Positions 12,635-15,844 of a stretch of 15,844 bases of DNA are shown one piece after another (within the stretch, counting starts at the first letter, position 1; the number at the start of each line of letters is the position of its first letter). The position numbers were made by a program, and so were the translations under genes. The notes beneath the pieces were generated by a model that was not told the DNA's origin, did no database searches, and was given only the letters and a program-made list of their open reading frames with translations. This DNA is from an uncultured bacterium (GTDB lineage: Bacteria > Actinomycetota > Coriobacteriia > Coriobacteriales > Coriobacteriaceae), in assembly GCA_905216175.1 (NCBI GenBank), contig CAJMSV010000039.1, forward strand, positions 1-15,844, in the 5' to 3' direction.

Positions 12635-13051
12635 ATGGTTATGAAACTCGATCAGCTTGTTAACGGCGCCATTAACGTGGGCTTTGGCGCTGCCGCCGTT
12701 GCTGTCGAAGGCGGCAAGAAGGTCCTCGACGACCTTAACACCAAGGGCGAGCAGGTCCGCAAGGACACCGCCACCCCCGATATCGCCCGCAGTGTGTCCG
12801 ACATGTTCGAGCAGGCCGGCGGTACCATCTCCGATCTGACCGAGCGCTTGGGCATGCAGGGCGAGACCGCGGCCCAGCGCGTGCTTGACGAGCTCATCCT
12901 TGCCCGGGTCCGCGTCATGACCGCTCCCGAGCGCACTGCCTTCCTGGCCCATGTGCGCGACATCGTCGATTCGGTCGAGGACAACGTGACCTCGGTGCCC
13001 GTCGAGTCCGTTGAGCCCGACGATGCGAAGGATACCGAAGAGGCCGAGTAG
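12635..13051 (+). CDS. Phasin-like helical protein paired with UbiB
   Basis: 138 residues. ATG 12635 has GGAG 6 nt upstream (12625-12628); a second ATG at 12641 is at a poorer distance. The sequence is almost wholly helical: an amphipathic, Ala/Gly/Val-rich N-terminal part (QLVNGAINVGFGAAAVAVEGGKKVLDDL) that could lie on a membrane or lipid surface, then charged helices (DIARSVSDMFEQAG, ERTAFLAHVRDIVDSVEDN) and an acidic tail. It resembles the small phasin-like proteins (COG3937 type) often found next to ABC1/UbiB genes, an impression from layout and composition. It stops 8 nt before the UbiB start and is probably cotranscribed with it. No polyhydroxyalkanoate genes are present, so a granule role is not implied. 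Confidence 0.7.
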   Translation: MVMKLDQLVNGAINVGFGAAAVAVEGGKKVLDDLNTKGEQVRKDTATPDIARSVSDMFEQAGGTISDLTERLGMQGETAAQRVLDELILARVRVMTAPERTAFLAHVRDIVDSVEDNVTSVPVESVEPDDAKDTEEAE

Positions 13052-13059
13052 CAGCGCAG

Positions 13060-14823
13060 ATGGCAGATTCCACCACCGATTACAACAATCTAGATCCCTT
13101 GGGTGACGAGGCGGCGGTTGTCGATGAGGTCGACGCCGCCGTCTCGGGCGCTCGCAAGAAGCCGCGCGCTGTCGATATGGTGCCCGAGGAGCCCGACGCG
13201 ATGGCGCCGGACGAGGAATACCAGCTCACGCCGGCGGGTCGTCGCGAACGCATTGGGCAGATCGTTCGCCTGGTCAAAAAGTACCGCGTGTGGGATAACC
13301 TCACGCCGGTTCGTTTGCGCCGCCTGCTCGAGGAACTCGGCCCCATGTTCGTCAAGATGGGACAGATTCTGGCCAACCGGTCCGAGATTCTGCCGCAACG
13401 CTTTTGCGACGAGCTGCGTCGTCTGCGCTCCGACGTGGAGCCGGTGCCGTACGAGGTCGTACTCAGTTGTCTGGAAGAAGAATACGGCCTGCGCCTGGGG
13501 GAGATGTTCGATGCGATCGACCCCAACCCGCTTGGTAGCGCATCGCTCGCGCAGGTGCACCGCGCTCGTCTGGTGACGGGCGAGGACGTGGCCGTCAAGG
13601 TGCAGCGCCCCGGTGCGCAGCAGGTTATGGCACAGGACATCGATATCATCCGCTCGGTGGTGCGTATCGTTTCCAAGTTCGTCAACACCGATCAATTCGT
13701 TGACCTGCACGGCGTAGTCGAGGAGTTGTGGACCTCGTTTCGCGAGGAGACCAACTTTTTGGCCGAGGCCAAAAACCTCAACGACTTCTACGAGTTCCAT
13801 AAGAGCGTTCATGGCGTGACGTGCCCTAAATCCTATCTGGACCTGTGCACCGAGCACGTGGGGGTTATGGACTACGTCGACGGCATTTCGATCGCCGATC
13901 CTGAACGCTTGGTGGCCGAGGGCTATGACTTGGAAAAGATCGGTGCCGCAATCGTCGAGGACTACTCGACGCAGGTGCTCGACGACGGCTTTTTCCATGC
14001 CGACCCGCATGCGGGAAACATCATTCTCAAGGACGGCATCGTTTACTTTATCGACTTGGGTATGGTCGGGCGCATGTCGAGCCACGACCGCGGTATCGTC
14101 AAGGATATGATCTTTGCCGTGGCCGAGGGCGACGTGCCAAAGCTCAAGGATTCGCTCATGCGCTTCGCCGTGACGCGTGGCGACTCGGCTGAGCTCGATC
14201 ATTCGGCCTTTTTGTCCGATCTTGACTTTATCGTGGCTGACTTTGCGGGCCTTGACCTGAAGGATCTGGATATCGGCGAGTTTTTGACCTCGCTGCTAAA
14301 CTTGGCGCGCAAAAACGACGTTGAGCTGCCGAGCGTGGTGACAATGTTCGCGCGCGGCATGGTGACGCTCGAGGGTCTGCTGACCGAGTACATGCCCAAC
14401 GTCAACATGATCCAGATCATTCAGGCTCATATCAAAAACGAGAAGAGCATCTATGCCCGCATGCGCGAGATGAGCCGCGACTTTGCCGCGAGCAGCTATC
14501 GCGCAGCGAAGGGCTCACTCGAGGCGGCTGAGTACCTGGGGCTGGCTTCGCGTATGCTCACACGCGGGCAGCTTAAGGTGAACACGCAGATCATGAGCAG
14601 CGATAAGGCGCTGCGACAGCTGGGCGGAATTATCGACCGCATGTCGATGGCAATTGTGATCGCCGGTCTGTTTATCGGTTCGTCGGTGGTGTACTACGCA
14701 CGCATCGAGCCGGTTGTGTTTGGTATCCCAGTCATTGGCTTTATGGGCTACGTGAGCGCGCTGGTGCTGGCGCTTATGCTGGGCCGCAATATCTGGCTCA
14801 ACAGCCACGGCGGCAAGCACTAG
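13060..14823 (+). CDS. ABC1/UbiB-family atypical protein kinase-like protein
   Basis: 587 residues. ATG 13060 lies 8 nt after the upstream stop with only a weak ribosome site, so translation is probably coupled. The first 60 residues are an acidic, disordered-looking extension. The UbiB hallmarks follow: KMGQ (99-102), GSASLAQVH (159-167, the A-rich loop that replaces the glycine loop), VAVK (Lys180), HADPHAGN (313-320, the catalytic loop) and IDLGMVG (331-337, metal binding). Two TM helices close the protein (about 530-580), anchoring it in the membrane. UbiB proteins act as ATPases or kinases that support isoprenoid-quinone synthesis or lipid handling. Actinobacteria make menaquinone or none, so a ubiquinone role is unlikely here and no symbol is given. 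All key residues are present. Confidence 0.92.
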   Translation: MADSTTDYNNLDPLGDEAAVVDEVDAAVSGARKKPRAVDMVPEEPDAMAPDEEYQLTPAGRRERIGQIVRLVKKYRVWDNLTPVRLRRLLEELGPMFVKMGQILANRSEILPQRFCDELRRLRSDVEPVPYEVVLSCLEEEYGLRLGEMFDAIDPNPLGSASLAQVHRARLVTGEDVAVKVQRPGAQQVMAQDIDIIRSVVRIVSKFVNTDQFVDLHGVVEELWTSFREETNFLAEAKNLNDFYEFHKSVHGVTCPKSYLDLCTEHVGVMDYVDGISIADPERLVAEGYDLEKIGAAIVEDYSTQVLDDGFFHADPHAGNIILKDGIVYFIDLGMVGRMSSHDRGIVKDMIFAVAEGDVPKLKDSLMRFAVTRGDSAELDHSAFLSDLDFIVADFAGLDLKDLDIGEFLTSLLNLARKNDVELPSVVTMFARGMVTLEGLLTEYMPNVNMIQIIQAHIKNEKSIYARMREMSRDFAASSYRAAKGSLEAAEYLGLASRMLTRGQLKVNTQIMSSDKALRQLGGIIDRMSMAIVIAGLFIGSSVVYYARIEPVVFGIPVIGFMGYVSALVLALMLGRNIWLNSHGGKH

Positions 14824-14874
14824 AGGCTGCGACCTTCACCGCATTTTCCTATCGCAAACAATAGCTTTTACCTT

Positions 14875-14902
14875 GGGCTTCGCCTGCGTGCGAGGCCCTT
14901 TT
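14875..14902 (+). terminator. Terminator of the phasin-like/UbiB operon
   Basis: GGGCTTCGC (14875-14883) pairs with GCGAGGCCC (14890-14898), with one G/T pair and loop CTGCGT, followed by TTTT. It lies 51 nt after the UbiB stop. Confidence 0.85.
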
Positions 14903-14915
14903 GCGTGATACCATT

Positions 14916-14943
14916 TTGACGGTAATAATCGATGGCCTAGATG
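14916..14943 (+). promoter_or_regulatory. Promoter upstream of the cobalamin riboswitch
   Basis: TTGACG (14916-14921), a 16-nt spacer and TAGATG (14938-14943). The -35 is five of six to consensus, the -10 weaker. The predicted start near 14950 falls just at the riboswitch. Confidence 0.5.
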
Positions 14944-14946
14944 GTG

Positions 14947-15085
14947 GTGCGGAGACGCACGAATGCGCGGTTTTCCTGCGCGTTTGGGAGAATCGGGGTG
15001 CAAGTCCCCGGCTGTACCAGTAACCGTAATTCCTCTTGACTCGGGATATTCGCGTCGCAGATCGGACGGCGTGCCTGAGCCGTTA
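14947..15085 (+). ncRNA. Cobalamin riboswitch
   Basis: The core GGGAGAATCGGGGTGCAAG (14986-15004) followed by TCCCCGGCTGTACCAGTAACCGTAA matches the B12-box consensus GGGAA..GGTG.AA.TCC...CTG.CC..AAC.GT. A small hairpin GTGCG-GAGA-CGCAC (14947-14960) precedes it. A weaker match to the closing AG.C.GA...TGCC element follows at about 15059-15075. Edges are approximate. The RNA binds adenosyl- or other cobalamins and usually represses the downstream gene, here the short exported-type ORF at 15174. Confidence 0.85.
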
Positions 15086-15160
15086 AGGTTAAGTCGGATC
15101 GCCTCCCATCTTGCATGCGGCTGCGGCTTTTGCCGCCGGTGTGCATAGGGCTCTGGAGGG
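15086..15160 (+). promoter_or_regulatory. Probable expression platform of the riboswitch
   Basis: Contains GCGGC-TTTT-GCCGC within a longer imperfect stem bounded by TGCA repeats (about 15113-15145). No T-tract follows the stem, so control is more likely at translation than by termination. How it blocks the ribosome site at 15161-15168 is not evident by eye. Confidence 0.4.
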
Positions 15161-15173
15161 AAGGAGGACCCCG

Positions 15174-15434
15174 ATGGGGGAACTCGAGCGCAACATACGC
15201 GATGACGTGGGGCAGCCTCAAGGCAACGCTCCAAGTACAGACAGTAGGAGACAAATGGATATGTTTGAGGACGAGTGCCAGCGTGCCTCGCTTCGTCGCC
15301 GTGGCGTAATCGCGCGCGGCGTGGCAAAGCGCTGCCTGGTGGCATTCCTGGCCTTCGCGATGGCCTTTGGCGCCCGGGCGGCTCAGCGGGGGGCGGAGGG
15401 TGCGGAGGGCGTCGGGGTGCAAGACCGCATTTGA
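15174..15434 (+). CDS. Short riboswitch-controlled protein with signal-like segment, probably truncated
   Basis: 86 residues. ATG 15174 has an excellent ribosome site (AAGGAGGA, 15161-15168, 5 nt spacing); the in-frame ATG 15255 with AGGAG is a second option giving 59 residues. The protein begins with a hydrophilic, charged stretch, then KRCLVAFLAFAMAFGARAAQ (with the longer start, about 52-71) looks like a signal peptide ending in an AxA-type cleavage site. Only some 15 Gly/Ala/Glu-rich residues follow before TGA. A B12 riboswitch would normally control a cobalamin or cobalt transport or a B12-independent enzyme gene, so the product looks like the stump of a larger exported protein whose body was lost at about 15375. 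No downstream frame restores a recognisable domain. Confidence 0.55.
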   Translation: MGELERNIRDDVGQPQGNAPSTDSRRQMDMFEDECQRASLRRRGVIARGVAKRCLVAFLAFAMAFGARAAQRGAEGAEGVGVQDRI

Positions 15435-15721
15435 CCAGCTCCTCTTTCCGCGCGTTCCGCTTCGCTACGCGCTGCCCTGGCGGTCGTAGAAACTGTTGCG
15501 TTGACCCATGCTGCAACTTTCATCGACCACCCGCCAGCGGCAGCGAAAAGAGACGCAGGATGTATCCCAGACCTCCCCGGGCCAAAGATTTCCCCAAGGG
15601 CAGCGCGTTTCCGTCCCTGACTGCCGCAAGGGACAGCCAGCCTTCCCCCGCCGGCGGCAGGAGGTCTGCGCCTGCGCAGACCGACCCGCCGAACATTTTT
15701 TCTTTTCCACCGGGCGCGGCG

Positions 15722-15753
15722 CATTTTCTTTTTGATGTCTCAAAAAGAAAATG
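15722..15753. repeat. Perfect 14-bp A/T-rich inverted repeat
   Basis: CATTTTCTTTTTGA (15722-15735) and its exact complement (15740-15753) around the loop TGTC, embedded in G/C-rich sequence. It is nearly symmetrical on both strands and has no G/C stem, so it does not look like an ordinary terminator. Confidence 0.85.
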
Positions 15754-15768
15754 GGGGGCGCAGCTGCC

Positions 15769-15790
15769 CAGCCATCAGCATGGCTGTTTT
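15769..15790 (+). terminator. Terminator-like hairpin
   Basis: CAGCCAT-CAGC-ATGGCTG followed directly by TTTT (15787-15790). The only upstream plus-strand gene is the riboswitch ORF, 335 nt away, so it may end that transcript. Confidence 0.55.
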
Positions 15791-15844
15791 CTCCATCCAA
15801 TCGGGTGGAACGATCCCAGGCGGCCTAACGCCTGTGGAACTTTT

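Larger units (their letters stand above)
15435..15844. other. Non-coding end region rich in inverted repeats
   Basis: 410 nt without an ORF I would support. Open frames on both strands here are Arg/Pro/Cys-rich, lack ribosome sites and overlap one another. Contents: a perfect 14-bp A/T-rich inverted repeat (15722-15753), a terminator-like hairpin (15769-15790), and two more hairpins at 15792-15809 (7 bp) and 15814-15838, the last followed by TTTT at the window edge. Confidence 0.5.

Noticed and set aside
13090..14202. 370-codon minus-strand open frame opposite UbiB
   Set aside because: Antisense shadow; the plus strand carries every UbiB motif.
14836..15516. Long minus-strand open frame (226 codons) antisense to the riboswitch
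   Set aside because: It runs through the riboswitch and the plus-strand ORF, is Arg/Pro/His-rich, and has no ribosome site; it is a by-product of G/C-rich sequence.
15465..15800. Minus-strand open frame of 111 codons in the last region
   Set aside because: No ribosome site, Cys/Arg/Ser-rich composition, and it spans the A/T inverted repeat and other hairpins.

Overview
The window looks like chromosomal DNA from a high-GC anaerobic gut actinobacterium of the Coriobacteriia, most likely Collinsella or a close relative. This is a judgement from codon style, strong AAGGAGG-type ribosome binding sites, protein flavour (Tat plus sortase-type surface proteins, an fchA-folD pair, a C69 dipeptidase) and a marked preference for TAG stops (12 of the 15 stop codons I assigned). 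No rRNA, tRNA, CRISPR array or intact transposase gene was seen.

Layout. 1-1757: a small membrane-anchored protein with a heptad-repeat tail, convergent with a cation diffusion facilitator whose metal-site residues point to manganese export. 1976-3391: a double zinc-ribbon protein whose C-terminal part lies in the same frame after a TAG codon, followed by a structured non-coding stretch and a strong terminator. 3739-4788 (minus): an orphan YhcG/DUF1016 PD-(D/E)xK nuclease-family gene of lower GC, with possible gene debris behind it. 4956-5225: a tiny PH-like protein. 5320-7805 (minus): a Tat-exported, cell-wall-anchored PI-PLC-family phosphodiesterase that appears broken twice, by a one-base frameshift in the signal peptide and an in-frame TAG before the LADTG anchor. 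8111-8704 (minus): a lipoprotein. 8705-9058: a 19-bp direct repeat and an orphan minus-strand terminator.

9059-10656 is a one-carbon operon: a cyclodeaminase/cyclohydrolase-family protein (FchA type) followed after 2 nt by a FolD that lacks the lysine needed for cyclohydrolase activity, so the two enzymes probably split the two steps that FolD usually does alone. 10691-10928 is a 238-bp gene-less element with perfect 35-bp terminal inverted repeats and an internal terminator hairpin. 11012-12535 is a C69 dipeptidase. 12635-14823 is a phasin-like helical protein with a UbiB/ABC1 atypical kinase. 14916-15434 is a promoter, a cobalamin riboswitch and a short ORF that ends just after a signal-peptide-like segment, probably a truncated B12-controlled exported protein. 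The last 400 bases are non-coding and rich in inverted repeats.

The most notable items are the inverted-repeat element, the twice-broken surface phospholipase, the monofunctional-looking FolD beside FchA, the in-frame TAG codons followed by coding-like sequence, and the B12 riboswitch driving a truncated product.
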